Counted from the stretch's first letter, positions 17,616-26,671 are shown. The stretch is DNA of 64,000 nt from Spirochaetales bacterium (GCA_029098225.1 JAQXNX010000011.1:156730-220729); one strand, 5' to 3'. A program made the numbers and translations. The notes: generated from the sequence alone by a model not told the origin.

Positions 17616-19541
17616 TTATAATTTTAACATATTTCCCAATTTATCATCCCATTCAGCTGGTGTGAAATGAAAAAGCCCTGCATAACTTGTAAAGGTCATT
17701 TCTCCAAAATATATTTTGCCTTTTATATTATATAAGTCAACTCTTACATGTTTAAAATTTTTACAAAGAAGCTCTGCAATTTCATTCATTTTATCAAAAT
17801 TTTCAGGAACGGGAACATCATCTTTATCATATACATTTCCTGAATAGTTAAATTTCATATTATTCCAATTTAAATCAAAAAATGAATTATCTAATTCTTC
17901 TTTTTTATATCTATTACAACAATATAATATATATACAGGTTTTCCATTAAAACAAAAATATTTATAATCAGGAATATCATCGTCTATAGTATCGAGATAT
18001 TTTTCTATAAGTATTTTAGGCTTTATTTTTTTATATTGCAATTCACCGGCAAATAAAGAATAATCTGTATTTAGCCATTCATTTACGGTTTTTCTTGCTA
18101 TATCAATATCTAATTTACTTTTATCTTTAACTAAAATATTTGTTCCGGAACCATGATTTGTTTTTATAACAAAAGAATTTGGTAAAATTGAAAAATCTAT
18201 ATCATCAAATTTTTCATAAGTACCATAAAGTGGTATTAAGAAATCATCACCTATTTTATTTTTAATCCAATCTCTAACAAGTATTTTATCTGATAAAATT
18301 GTTTTTTCTTCTGTATTATCATAAAGTCTCAGCCAAAACATTTTTTCAGAAAACGTTTTAGGATTTCTTAAATTTAATTTTTTATTAAAACTTTTCTTAT
18401 ATTGAATTTTTAAATTTCTTTTATAATTTTTTAAATTTGACCAATCTATAACTGTATTATTAAGCTTATCTTGTTTTCTTTGTTTAGTATTTTCTTTAAT
18501 AGTTATAATTTTCCTATATATTTTTCTTAAAATTGAAATTCTTTTTAATTTATTTCTTAAAATTTGTTTTAATTCAAGTGGGACTTCATTATCGCGATCT
18601 GTTAAATTAACATAGTATGTTGTATTTAAAGGTATATTTTGTTCCACGATATCTGTTAGTAATGATGTAAGTAAATAATTATTCTTTGTATTCAATTCGT
18701 ATTTGTTTACTATATCTTGATCTAGAACAAGATATTTCATTAACTGTTTATACATATAACTGAAATACCCGTTAAAGAAATCAAAGTATTGAGTATTCTT
18801 ATAATATTTTCTCAAGAAATTATATTCGATTGTACCTTCAAGATTTCTTTTTAAATCAGAAGTTCCCTGCCATATTCCATTTTCATGAATACGATAATAA
18901 GATAATAAATCAGACATTATATAAACTGGGCCGGTTTCCAGGTGTTGAATTCTTCTAAAATCATCACCTCTAAGGGCACAATTTTCAAATGTATCTACAG
19001 CATTTTTATAACATTCCGGAAGTCCATTAATAAAAATAGTGTTTCTGAACATTGTTGTAGAAGGATGAAAATATGGAATCTGATTTTTAATTAAATCATC
19101 AAACGTATAGGTTTTATCAAGTAATTCTTTATCAATCAAAAACTCAGCCGGTTTATTATCTTTTAGGTATTGTGTATTTGCAGCACACATAGAGTATTCT
19201 TTATGGCTTTCAAGAAAATCAATTTGTTTTTGAAGATGATTTTCATCGAGCCAAACATCATCTCCATCCAGTAAAGAAAAATATTCACATTGAAGACCAT
19301 CAAATAATCTATTACTATTTCCTAAACAACCTAAATTTTTATCAGAAATGCGTATTTCTATTTTACCGGGATATTTCTCAGCATATTCTTTTAAGATTTC
19401 TTGAGTACCATCAGAAGAACAATCATCTCCAATTAAAATTTTATATTGATATGAAGTTTTTTGATTTAAAACACTATTAATAGCTTCTCTTATATATTTT
19501 TCAAGATTGTAAGTCAGAATGACAACAATTAGTTTATACAT
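17616..19541 (-). CDS. GT2 glycosyltransferase fused to a TupA-like ATP-grasp domain
   Basis: A bifunctional protein of about 641 residues. The N-terminal third is GT2 (VVILTYNLEKYIREA, LIGDDCSSDGTQEIL, LLDGDDVWL). From about residue 390 it switches to an ATP-grasp domain of the TupA-like type: NPKTFSEKMFWLRLYD, SFVIKTNHGSGTNI, DYKYFCFNGKP and a closing YFGEMTFTSYAGLFHF. TupA ligases attach acidic residues in teichuronopeptide, so this enzyme may both add a sugar and amidate a uronic or nonulosonic carboxylate. Start chosen at the ATG at 19541 with GGAG 6 nt upstream; the longer frame begins with TTG. The middle of the protein is very AT-rich and basic. Confidence 0.82.
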   Translation of the reverse strand: MYKLIVVILTYNLEKYIREAINSVLNQKTSYQYKILIGDDCSSDGTQEILKEYAEKYPGKIEIRISDKNLGCLGNSNRLFDGLQCEYFSLLDGDDVWLDENHLQKQIDFLESHKEYSMCAANTQYLKDNKPAEFLIDKELLDKTYTFDDLIKNQIPYFHPSTTMFRNTIFINGLPECYKNAVDTFENCALRGDDFRRIQHLETGPVYIMSDLLSYYRIHENGIWQGTSDLKRNLEGTIEYNFLRKYYKNTQYFDFFNGYFSYMYKQLMKYLVLDQDIVNKYELNTKNNYLLTSLLTDIVEQNIPLNTTYYVNLTDRDNEVPLELKQILRNKLKRISILRKIYRKIITIKENTKQRKQDKLNNTVIDWSNLKNYKRNLKIQYKKSFNKKLNLRNPKTFSEKMFWLRLYDNTEEKTILSDKILVRDWIKNKIGDDFLIPLYGTYEKFDDIDFSILPNSFVIKTNHGSGTNILVKDKSKLDIDIARKTVNEWLNTDYSLFAGELQYKKIKPKILIEKYLDTIDDDIPDYKYFCFNGKPVYILYCCNRYKKEELDNSFFDLNWNNMKFNYSGNVYDKDDVPVPENFDKMNEIAELLCKNFKHVRVDLYNIKGKIYFGEMTFTSYAGLFHFTPAEWDDKLGNMLKL

Positions 19542-19593
19542 AAAAAACTCCAAAATAATTATTTTACTTGCTATACTAAACGATTAATGAAAA

Positions 19594-19827
19594 TTATTTG
19601 GCTATTAATTTAGCAATTGCATCTACTGACTCAAAATTTTCAGGAATAATATCATCTCCATCAAGTTCTATTCCAAATATTTCTTCAAGAGAAGCAATTA
19701 GATCTACAATATCAAAAGAGTCAATTACTCCAGAATCCAGAAGATTTACTGATGTATCTTCTGGAATAACAACATCTGTTTTCTTTTCTTTCAACATACT
19801 AAGAATTTTTTTATTTACTTCGTTCAT
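19594..19827 (-). CDS. Acyl/peptidyl carrier protein
   Basis: A 77-residue acidic carrier protein. The phosphopantetheine attachment serine is Ser37 in GVIDSFDIV, followed by the helix that binds partner enzymes (IASLEEIFGIELDGDDI). It starts one nucleotide after the stop of the adenylation enzyme, with GAGGAA as ribosome site, so enzyme and carrier are made together as in DltA/DltC. It would hold an acyl or aminoacyl group as a thioester for transfer to a sugar. A phosphopantetheinyl transferase must come from elsewhere. Confidence 0.88.
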   Translation of the reverse strand: MNEVNKKILSMLKEKKTDVVIPEDTSVNLLDSGVIDSFDIVDLIASLEEIFGIELDGDDIIPENFESVDAIAKLIAK

Positions 19828-21345
19828 TTATTTTTCCTCCAGAGATTTTTTTAATAACGATCTATCGATTTTACCATTTAAATTATATGGCATACTATCA
19901 AGTTTTACACAATTATTTGGAATCATATATTCAGGAAGAGATTTTTTTAGAGAATTAATAATATCTTCCACTTGTACTTTTCCTGTATAAAATAAAATAA
20001 TTTTACTTTTTTCTATATTATATAGGCAACAATTCTGCTCAACACCTTCTACAGCACTAACAGAAGTCTCAATCTCACCAAGCTCTATTCTATGCCCCAT
20101 ATGTTTTATCTGAAAATCCTTACGACCTAAATAAATCAATTCATTTCTGTCATTATATTTAACAATATCTCCAGTACGATATATTATTTCTCTATATGTA
20201 TTGTTTAGCGGATTTTGTACAAAAACTTCGTTCGTTTTTTCTGGATTATTGTAATAACCATATGCTAAAAATGAACCACGAACACAAAGTTCACCTTGCT
20301 CATTTTTTGCTACTCTTTCATTATTTTCATTCAAAATTATAGATTCACAATTATTGCAAGCATCCCCAATAGGAATTGATTCATTATTTGAAAATTCTCT
20401 TTTTACAATATAGTAATTGCAAATATCGGTAGTTTCTGTGGGTCCAAATAAATTTGCAAACAAGGCATCAGGTAATATCTTTTTCCACATATTAAACTGT
20501 TTTACAGGCATTGGTTCTCCTGCAAAAAGAACTTTCTTTATACAAGAAATATCCCTCTTTCCCAAAGCTTTTAAATTCGCAACCAAACATAAAGCTGAAG
20601 GTACCCAATAAATCGTATTTATCTTACGCTCTGCAATATATTCCAATAGTTTTACAGGAAATGTAAATAATTGTTTCGGAATAATATACATTGTTGCTGA
20701 ACTTGAAACTGTGGCAAAAATATCTGTTACAGACATACTAAAATAAAAAGGAGTCTGATTTCCTATAATCGAATTTTCATTAAAATCAAAAGTATCTCTA
20801 ACCCATTCCGTATAGGCTATAACACTTTTATGAGAAATAATCACGCCTTTAGGGATTCCTGTAGAACCAGAAGTAAACAATACATAAGCAACATCAGTAT
20901 CAAGAATTTTCTTGTGTTGTTCAGAAAGAATATCAAATTCTGACTGTATAGATTTTTCAATATTATTAATTACAATGATACAATCATCTTGAAGTAATTC
21001 TTTTACAAAATTTACATGAACAGAATCTGTCAAAACTATTTTTGGCTTTAATGTCTCAAAAATTTTCTCAATTCTATCTTTTGGCATTTGAGTGTCTATG
21101 ATTGTATAAAAATTCCCAGAATACAGTACTCCAAACATACAAGTAAGACATTCAATTGTTTTATCAAGAAATATAACAACTGGATGTTTAAATAAATTAC
21201 GCTTAACTATCGCAATTGCGATATTTTTTGATTCTATCTGAAAGTCACAAAATTTTATTTTGCGATTACCATCTTCAAATGCAATTTTATCTGGAAAACG
21301 AGTTACCGAATTATCAAGGTAATCAGTTACTAATCTCATCTGCAT
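19828..21345 (-). CDS. AMP-forming adenylation enzyme (NRPS A-domain / DltA-like)
   Basis: An acyl-adenylating enzyme of about 505 residues that charges the neighbouring carrier protein. The P-loop LFTSGSTGIPKG, the A5 segment NLFGPTETT, the YRTGDIV motif, the hinge GRKDFQIKHMGHRIELGEIE and the catalytic A10 lysine in NLNGKIDR are all present. The position of the conserved aspartate that binds the substrate amino group (A4, FDxS in typical alpha-amino-acid domains) reads FSMS here, with Ser (residue 208 counted from 21360). This points to a hydroxy, keto, aryl or beta-amino acid. Start at 21345 chosen for GGAGG 8 nt upstream; an ATG at 21360 is also open. Overlaps the AAC(3)-like gene. Confidence 0.85.
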   Translation of the reverse strand: MQMRLVTDYLDNSVTRFPDKIAFEDGNRKIKFCDFQIESKNIAIAIVKRNLFKHPVVIFLDKTIECLTCMFGVLYSGNFYTIIDTQMPKDRIEKIFETLKPKIVLTDSVHVNFVKELLQDDCIIVINNIEKSIQSEFDILSEQHKKILDTDVAYVLFTSGSTGIPKGVIISHKSVIAYTEWVRDTFDFNENSIIGNQTPFYFSMSVTDIFATVSSSATMYIIPKQLFTFPVKLLEYIAERKINTIYWVPSALCLVANLKALGKRDISCIKKVLFAGEPMPVKQFNMWKKILPDALFANLFGPTETTDICNYYIVKREFSNNESIPIGDACNNCESIILNENNERVAKNEQGELCVRGSFLAYGYYNNPEKTNEVFVQNPLNNTYREIIYRTGDIVKYNDRNELIYLGRKDFQIKHMGHRIELGEIETSVSAVEGVEQNCCLYNIEKSKIILFYTGKVQVEDIINSLKKSLPEYMIPNNCVKLDSMPYNLNGKIDRSLLKKSLEEK

Positions 21346-22168
21346 GAGTATGTCCTCCATTCCAGTCTATTGTATAATTTTCAAAATGATACATATTCCT
21401 ACCATTATTAGTCAACAAATCATTTTTTACAATCATAAAAGCATCAACACAATTCATGATTTTTAATTGAGTTTCATTCCATAGAATTTTATGCAGCACG
21501 TTCTTTTCTTCAAAAAAAGAATCTGGCATATATTCTGAAGAATTAATTAAAAGGTCGCGAACATACATAACATAGTTTCTGTTAGTTTTATTTCCATCAA
21601 AATCAATATAGTTGCCTCTAAAATTTTTATAATATCTATACGGCACTTGCAAGGATTCTTCAACATAATGTAAAAAGGTAAAACCTCTTTGTACAGGGAC
21701 ATCTAGAAATAAAATCTTTGCATTATTACGATGCATATATCCAAACGGCGAATACTGTCCCCAGCAATCCACATTATTCATTTCAGAAAGAATTTTTGCA
21801 TCTTTTCCCCATACCATAAACGAATACATTGGATGCTGAGTACGAATAAAATCTGTACGATTCTGTAATATCCAATTTGGCAAGCTACCTACTTTTCCAA
21901 GTGTTTTTCGAGCATTAAAAGCAATACCTTTGTTAAAATCCCAAGTAAAAATTGGAAAAAGCAATGTTCCATCATTACCAACAGCCGATTTAAAACTGTC
22001 TACTAATTTATTCAAGAATTCATTTCGTTTTTCAATTGTTGATATTCCAATTATTTTTCTAGCATATAATAAAAGTTGTGTAATATCAGAAGGAATATAT
22101 AAAATATCCCCTTTTAAAATACCTATTTTCCGTAATTTTTCTAATAAATCTTCAAACATATAACTCAT
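21323..22168 (-). CDS. AAC(3)-family N-acyltransferase
   Basis: Member of the aminoglycoside 3-N-acetyltransferase fold family, about 281 residues. Recognisable segments are an early GDILYIPSDIT, the GNDGTLLFPIFTW core, RTQHPMYSFMVWG and CWGQYSPFGYM. AAC(3) homologues inside glycan loci are thought to acylate amino-sugars or nonulosonic acids rather than antibiotics. The ATG at 22168 overlaps the TGA of the methyltransferase as ATGA, which fixes the start and shows coupling. Given the adjacent carrier protein, it is the best candidate to move the carrier-bound acyl group to the sugar amine. Confidence 0.82.
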   Translation of the reverse strand: MSYMFEDLLEKLRKIGILKGDILYIPSDITQLLLYARKIIGISTIEKRNEFLNKLVDSFKSAVGNDGTLLFPIFTWDFNKGIAFNARKTLGKVGSLPNWILQNRTDFIRTQHPMYSFMVWGKDAKILSEMNNVDCWGQYSPFGYMHRNNAKILFLDVPVQRGFTFLHYVEESLQVPYRYYKNFRGNYIDFDGNKTNRNYVMYVRDLLINSSEYMPDSFFEEKNVLHKILWNETQLKIMNCVDAFMIVKNDLLTNNGRNMYHFENYTIDWNGGHTHADEISN

Positions 22169-22845
22169 TTTTTTGTAACAACAAAATCCCACCAAGCCCA
22201 ATTTATTTTATAAGGTTCTATTTGTTCATGAAGCTTATGTTCAAGAAATTCAATTCTAAAATCTTTAAAAATCTCTCTTATATGTTTTTCATCAGAAAAA
22301 TGAACATTTCCAAGCTCATTAAAATACCCTTCTTTAAAAACTAAAGTATTTGAATCAATAACATCTGCTTTATATTGCTTATTCTTAAAAAACTCATTTT
22401 CTGTGGAAAACCAGTCCATACCTATATATATTCCACCACATTTCAAATACTTTTTTGAAAGTTCAACAACTTTTTTTATATCTTCTGTTGAATTATGTGT
22501 AACTGAGCTACGATCAATAATAACGTCAACACCACCATTATTATATAAGTTCTCAAAGAAAAAACTTTTTGTAAAATCTGCTTGAGCAAAATGACAATTA
22601 TTTTGGAAAAATTGTTCTGATAATTTCCTAACCATAGTTTCACTTCCCTCGAGACCATAATAATCAACACCCAAAGAAATAAAATATGGAACATTAGCAC
22701 CCGCACCACAGCCAAGTTCCAAAACTTTCATTCCTTCATGTAAATCACAATATCTATGAGTCAATGAAATTACATGACTCCAAGGCCATACAGATAAATG
22801 TGTATTTTTTGAATACGCCGTTTCCCATTCTTTTGAAAATCCCAT
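22165..22845 (-). CDS. Class I SAM-dependent methyltransferase
   Basis: A 226-residue Rossmann-fold methyltransferase. Motif I is VLELGCGAGANVPYF, followed by GLEGSETMVRKL (post I), DVIIDRSSVTH (motif II region) and GGIYIGMDWFS (motif III region). It starts 1 nt downstream of the DUF4910 gene stop, with GAGG as ribosome site, and ends in an ATGA overlap with the AAC(3)-like gene. In this module it may N- or O-methylate the acyl group or the sugar; the sequence alone does not tell. Confidence 0.88.
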   Translation of the reverse strand: MGFSKEWETAYSKNTHLSVWPWSHVISLTHRYCDLHEGMKVLELGCGAGANVPYFISLGVDYYGLEGSETMVRKLSEQFFQNNCHFAQADFTKSFFFENLYNNGGVDVIIDRSSVTHNSTEDIKKVVELSKKYLKCGGIYIGMDWFSTENEFFKNKQYKADVIDSNTLVFKEGYFNELGNVHFSDEKHIREIFKDFRIEFLEHKLHEQIEPYKINWAWWDFVVTKK

Positions 22846-22846
22846 A

Positions 22847-24148
22847 TTAAACTACCTCTTTTATAAGATTATTTTCTTTAAGTTTCTTTAAAGTTTCAAT
22901 TATTTCTTCAATTGAAACTTTAATAATATTACTTACATCAATTAAATCATTTTTACCATTTAAATAGGAAATAAGATTCTTTAATCTAAAAACTTCGTCA
23001 TATTGCCCTTTTCTTGAAACGGTAGGATAAAGTCCTCGTTTACCAAGTTGTGGCTCACACAGACAAGTCATTTTATAATTAGCATTCCATTCCAAAGCTG
23101 TAATACATTTAGAAATAACATCAAAACTTCCTTGTAAACCTGAAGGAGATATAAGCGAAAGGTTATCAGCCGACGTATGATACTCTGGATATTTACTATA
23201 TAAAGAACGAGAAAAACCTACTACAGGCAAATCTATTCCTGGTGCGCTATAACGCCGCTCATCAGATCCAGATATTAAGAATGAATATTTTTTGTATTCT
23301 GGAAAATGAAAAGAAAGCACATTTTGCAAAACTTTATCTGCAAGAGTATTTCCATAAGCAGTAGGCATATAGGAATATGTTCTGTCATCACCTACACATG
23401 TAAGATTAAAGCCTGCAATTACATTATTTTGTAATTCTTTGTAATTTTTACTTAGATATGTAATCGAACCAATTGTTTCAGGAATATAAATCAAGCGATA
23501 TGTATATTTTCGTTTTTTGAGGTTTTTCAGCCATTTAGCAAGAGTAATTGATACACAAGGACCTGAAAGCTCGTTATTTGCCAAGGATGGATGACATATA
23601 TATGTGGAAATAAAAATTTCTTTATTATTTTTCTCTGTAGAGGGAATAATTATTTCGCCATAGGTAAGAGAACCGTTTTCTAGTGTACTGTCAATATAAA
23701 TTTCAAATTCATCGTTACCTGAATAAGTACTAAGCATTTGAATCTTCTGATTTTCTGAAATACAAAAACCGTAGCGTTCTTTATAATATGAAGTAATGTA
23801 AGGTATTACATCAGGCTGCTCGGGTTCAGTATAAATAAATGACATTAATTCATTTAGCGTTACTGTTTTATGAACTGGAATAGAATATCCCATTACATGT
23901 AAATTTGTTTCAGAAAAATCTATAATTTTACTTCCATTTTTATCTTTTACCCAAGCATCTGTAATATTCCATTCTTTTGGAACTGTCCAGTCGAAGACTT
24001 GTGTACCACTTGGGACTTCCTTGATTTTAAGTTCAGGAACTTCTCTTTGAAGTATTTTTAGAGTCTTACGGACTCCGTTACCAGTTATACTTCGACAAAT
24101 TGGAAAAAGTTCTGCAGCTAAATTATATGCGTATTCACCTTGAGTCAT
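22847..24148 (-). CDS. DUF4910 protein, M28-like aminopeptidase fold with C-terminal winged helix
   Basis: A 433-residue protein of the DUF4910 group, related to zinc aminopeptidases of family M28. Possible metal ligands are His in STYICHPSLANNELSGP, Glu in IYIPETIGSI and His in YHTSADN. The last about 70 residues (YDEVFRLKNLISYLNG onward) look like a winged-helix domain. Homologues occur in nonulosonic acid and flagellin-modification loci, where they may hydrolyse or form an amide on the sugar. The start is preceded by TATAAT only 9 nt upstream and no Shine-Dalgarno, which suggests a near-leaderless transcript. The M28 assignment is good; the substrate is unknown. Confidence 0.78.
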   Translation of the reverse strand: MTQGEYAYNLAAELFPICRSITGNGVRKTLKILQREVPELKIKEVPSGTQVFDWTVPKEWNITDAWVKDKNGSKIIDFSETNLHVMGYSIPVHKTVTLNELMSFIYTEPEQPDVIPYITSYYKERYGFCISENQKIQMLSTYSGNDEFEIYIDSTLENGSLTYGEIIIPSTEKNNKEIFISTYICHPSLANNELSGPCVSITLAKWLKNLKKRKYTYRLIYIPETIGSITYLSKNYKELQNNVIAGFNLTCVGDDRTYSYMPTAYGNTLADKVLQNVLSFHFPEYKKYSFLISGSDERRYSAPGIDLPVVGFSRSLYSKYPEYHTSADNLSLISPSGLQGSFDVISKCITALEWNANYKMTCLCEPQLGKRGLYPTVSRKGQYDEVFRLKNLISYLNGKNDLIDVSNIIKVSIEEIIETLKKLKENNLIKEVV

Positions 24149-24157
24149 ATGTATATT

Positions 24158-24163
24158 ATTATA
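24158..24163 (-). promoter_or_regulatory. -10 hexamer just upstream of the DUF4910 gene
   Basis: TATAAT on the minus strand ends 9 nt before the ATG at 24148. No convincing -35 is present, and no ribosome site fits in the gap. The resulting leader would be only a few nucleotides long. Confidence 0.45.
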
Positions 24164-24232
24164 CAGTTTTTATAATTTTTGTGTAGATATTTTTTTCAAT
24201 TTTTATCAAGCAACAAATACTACTATTTCAGA

Positions 24233-25240
24233 CTACTTAATGTAATTGATGGGCTCACCAAACTTATAATCCCTATCACTTGTTTTTCCCAAAAGTTCTG
24301 GCAAAAACTTCGGACTACATCCATTATTCGGACGAACGGAACGAATGTTATTTTCTGTAAATAATTCACCTTTTTTAATATCTTTACATGCAAAAAGCGA
24401 ACGAGCAAAATGCCGATCCTTATTGATTTTTTCAGTAAATTCATAACTTACTTTTCCAAGACTAGCCTCGGTTTCTCGAATTCGTTTTACCATTATTGCA
24501 AATTCTTCTTTATTCATAGAAAAAGACGAATCCGGACCTCCAATACTACGATCTGTTATGAAATGCTTTTCAATTGCAGTAGCACCGAGAGCAACTGCAG
24601 TACAAGGACAAATATCTCCGATAGTATGATCTGAAAGTCCTGCTTTTACACCCCAACATTTTGCCATATCTGGAATTGTAAGGATATTTGCATCTTCAAT
24701 TTTTGCAGGATATTCTGAAGTACATTTTAAAAGCGTAATATCATGATTTCCTACCCTTCTACAAGCTTCAACTGCATCAGTAATCTCATCTTTATTTGCA
24801 ATCCCTGTAGAAATAATCATAGGTTTACCTTTTGATGCAGCATATTCAATAAGAGGTATATCTGTAATTTCAAAAGAAGCAATTTTATAAATCGGATTAT
24901 CAAGTTCTTCAAGAAAATCTACAGCAGTTTTATCAAATGGTGTAGAAAAAACAATTAAACCTAAAGAACGTGCATAATCAAAAAGTTCTTTATGCCATTC
25001 CCAAGGTGTATATGCCTGCTGATATAGTTTATAGAGTGTTGTACCGTCCCAAAGTGTTCCTTGTTTTATTTGGAAATACTCATTATCGCAATTCAAAGTT
25101 ATTGTATCAGCTGTATAAGTCTGAAATTTTACGGCATCAGCCCCGGCTTCCTTTGCAGCTTTTATTATAGAGAATGCATTATCAATTTTATGATTATGAT
25201 TTGCCGACATTTCGGCAATTATGAAGGTTTTATTTGTCAT
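24233..25240 (-). CDS. pseI: Pseudaminic acid synthase
   Basis: Condenses 2,4-diacetamido-2,4,6-trideoxy-L-altrose with phosphoenolpyruvate to give pseudaminic acid. The 335-residue protein has the NeuB barrel beginning FIIAEMSANHNHKID, the PseI-type segment DAVKFQTYTADTITL, GTLWDGTTLYKLYQQAYTPWEWH, and the catalytic core GLSDHT and EKHF. The C-terminal SAF (antifreeze-like) domain starts at ARSLFACKDIKKGE. It is separated from pseH by an AbiE-type pair. The other NeuB homologue at 46253 is more like LegI, so the two assign different nonulosonic acids. Confidence 0.92.
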   Translation of the reverse strand: MTNKTFIIAEMSANHNHKIDNAFSIIKAAKEAGADAVKFQTYTADTITLNCDNEYFQIKQGTLWDGTTLYKLYQQAYTPWEWHKELFDYARSLGLIVFSTPFDKTAVDFLEELDNPIYKIASFEITDIPLIEYAASKGKPMIISTGIANKDEITDAVEACRRVGNHDITLLKCTSEYPAKIEDANILTIPDMAKCWGVKAGLSDHTIGDICPCTAVALGATAIEKHFITDRSIGGPDSSFSMNKEEFAIMVKRIRETEASLGKVSYEFTEKINKDRHFARSLFACKDIKKGELFTENNIRSVRPNNGCSPKFLPELLGKTSDRDYKFGEPINYIK

Positions 25241-25253
25241 TTTAAAAGTCCCA

Positions 25254-26189
25254 TTAACCTTGAATCTGCTTTACTAATTTAGAATAATACTCCAGTACGA
25301 GAGAATAATTTATAATATCCGAGTTTTTGTAAACCATGTTGATTACAAAATCAGAAAATTCTTTCTCATAAAGCGAATCTGACTTAATTTTTAAAAGTGT
25401 CATATCTGCAAATTCCTTTAAAGAAAGGGAGTTTGTCTTATCTCCTCTATTTTTATCATCATCGTATATTTTTAAGATTAAACTATAAAATTCATCTTCA
25501 TTTTCAAAAATAACATTTTGCAGCTTGAATAAATCATACAAGTGCCTGACAATTGTTGGGTCATTCTTTTTTTTGTCTTTTGATTTTCTGTCTTTGCAGT
25601 CAGCTCGCCACAAGAACGCGCTGAATTTATTTGCGGCTGTTTCTAGAGGAGAAAGACAATTAATAGTGACCAAGTTGCCGTTAGAAAGGTATTCATCTAT
25701 CCACGAAAAAATCGGTCTTTTTATAGGGGAAAGTCTAATTGGCTTTGCGGAAATCTCTATTTTAACCTGCTGTCTTAAGCTTTTGTCATCAAAAAGCTTT
25801 GGATAGTCAACATAAAATGAAAAAAATCTGCTTTCGTTTCCGATTATCATTCCATCTTGCGAAACTTTTAATATATCCGTCTCATCAATTTTCTTGAACA
25901 ATTCATTTCTAAAATTGCGATACACCGAACGTGAATCTTCAGAGTCTGCTAAGACCATGAAATCAATGTCTTCTGAAAATCTGTTTATGATTTTAAAGCC
26001 TTTTGATAAAGATGTACCGCCCGTAAAAATCACATTGAATGAATCCGTCTGAAAACAGGCAATGATCTTGAGCAACTCAACGACATAATAGTCTTTTTCA
26101 ATGTAGGCTGGATTTATACCTACAGCAAGAGAAGTTTCTTCTATAAGATTTTTATCTAACTTTTGCATATCGAATACTTGCGTCTCCAT
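25254..26189 (-). CDS. AbiEii-type nucleotidyltransferase toxin
   Basis: Toxin component of a type IV-like AbiE system, 311 residues. The nucleotidyltransferase core is FTGGTSLSKGFKIINRFSEDIDFMV, containing the GGTS and D-I-D metal motif. C-terminal helices follow with a lysine-rich patch (SKDKKKND). AbiEii enzymes add nucleotides to RNA or another acceptor and stop growth. The gene overlaps the antitoxin gene by 38 nt, and the pair lies between pseH and pseI, breaking the pseudaminate operon. Start at the ATG at 26189. Confidence 0.88.
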   Translation of the reverse strand: METQVFDMQKLDKNLIEETSLAVGINPAYIEKDYYVVELLKIIACFQTDSFNVIFTGGTSLSKGFKIINRFSEDIDFMVLADSEDSRSVYRNFRNELFKKIDETDILKVSQDGMIIGNESRFFSFYVDYPKLFDDKSLRQQVKIEISAKPIRLSPIKRPIFSWIDEYLSNGNLVTINCLSPLETAANKFSAFLWRADCKDRKSKDKKKNDPTIVRHLYDLFKLQNVIFENEDEFYSLILKIYDDDKNRGDKTNSLSLKEFADMTLLKIKSDSLYEKEFSDFVINMVYKNSDIINYSLVLEYYSKLVKQIQG

Positions 26190-26562
26190 ACGAAAGTTTT
26201 CTATTAATCCGTTTATCTACTCCAACAACATAAATATTAGGAACCTGTGTAGACTGACGCGAATTATATGCAATTTCATATTTTGTTGGTAAAACTTCCA
26301 CGCCAAGTTTTGTTAATACAACCTCGGCAATAGTCCTAAGGTCTGAAAAAGGCAATATTTTACCAGTGTATTGTGACACTCGTGTTTTTACATACACACC
26401 ATAGCCAATTTTTACAAGGAACTGCTCTCTTGTCAACTGTCGAAGAACTCTTCCAACCTGATCTCTGTCAGAAAGATCAAAAAAATCAGCAGGCATGAAG
26501 ACAAAGTCCTGCGAATTAGAGATTCTTGATTTTATTTGATTACTTAGAGTTTCTCTTGGCAT
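26152..26562 (-). CDS. AbiEi-like antitoxin (DUF6088 type)
   Basis: A 136-residue protein with an N-terminal winged-helix pattern (ISNSQDFVFMPADFFDL, DRDQVGRVLRQLTREQFLVKIGYGVYV), typical of AbiEi/DUF6088 antitoxins that repress their own promoter. The start is set at the ATG at 26562, preceded by a perfect AAGGAG; a GTG 27 nt upstream is less likely. Transcription begins from the strong promoter at 26601-26629. It regulates and neutralises the overlapping AbiEii toxin. Confidence 0.83.
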   Translation of the reverse strand: MPRETLSNQIKSRISNSQDFVFMPADFFDLSDRDQVGRVLRQLTREQFLVKIGYGVYVKTRVSQYTGKILPFSDLRTIAEVVLTKLGVEVLPTKYEIAYNSRQSTQVPNIYVVGVDKRINRKLSYGDASIRYAKVR

Positions 26563-26600
26563 ATTGCACTCCTTGCAAAAATACGACACTTATTATTTAT

Positions 26601-26629
26601 ATTATATTTTTGAAAGGAAAGTCCGTCAA
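26601..26629 (-). promoter_or_regulatory. Strong sigma-70-type promoter of the AbiE pair
   Basis: On the minus strand TTGACG (26629-26624) and a perfect TATAAT (26606-26601) are separated by 17 nt. Transcription would start near 26594 and leave a leader of about 32 nt containing AAGGAG. It gives the toxin-antitoxin pair, and possibly pseI downstream, expression independent of pseB. Confidence 0.75.
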
Positions 26630-26671
26630 GTTTATTTATTAAATAAGAGTTCAAAGAAAGTTATCTGATAT

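Noticed and set aside
21323..22168. AAC(3)-like gene considered as an aminoglycoside resistance gene
   Set aside because: It is translationally coupled to a methyltransferase and an adenylation module in a glycan locus, so sugar or small-molecule acylation is the more likely role.
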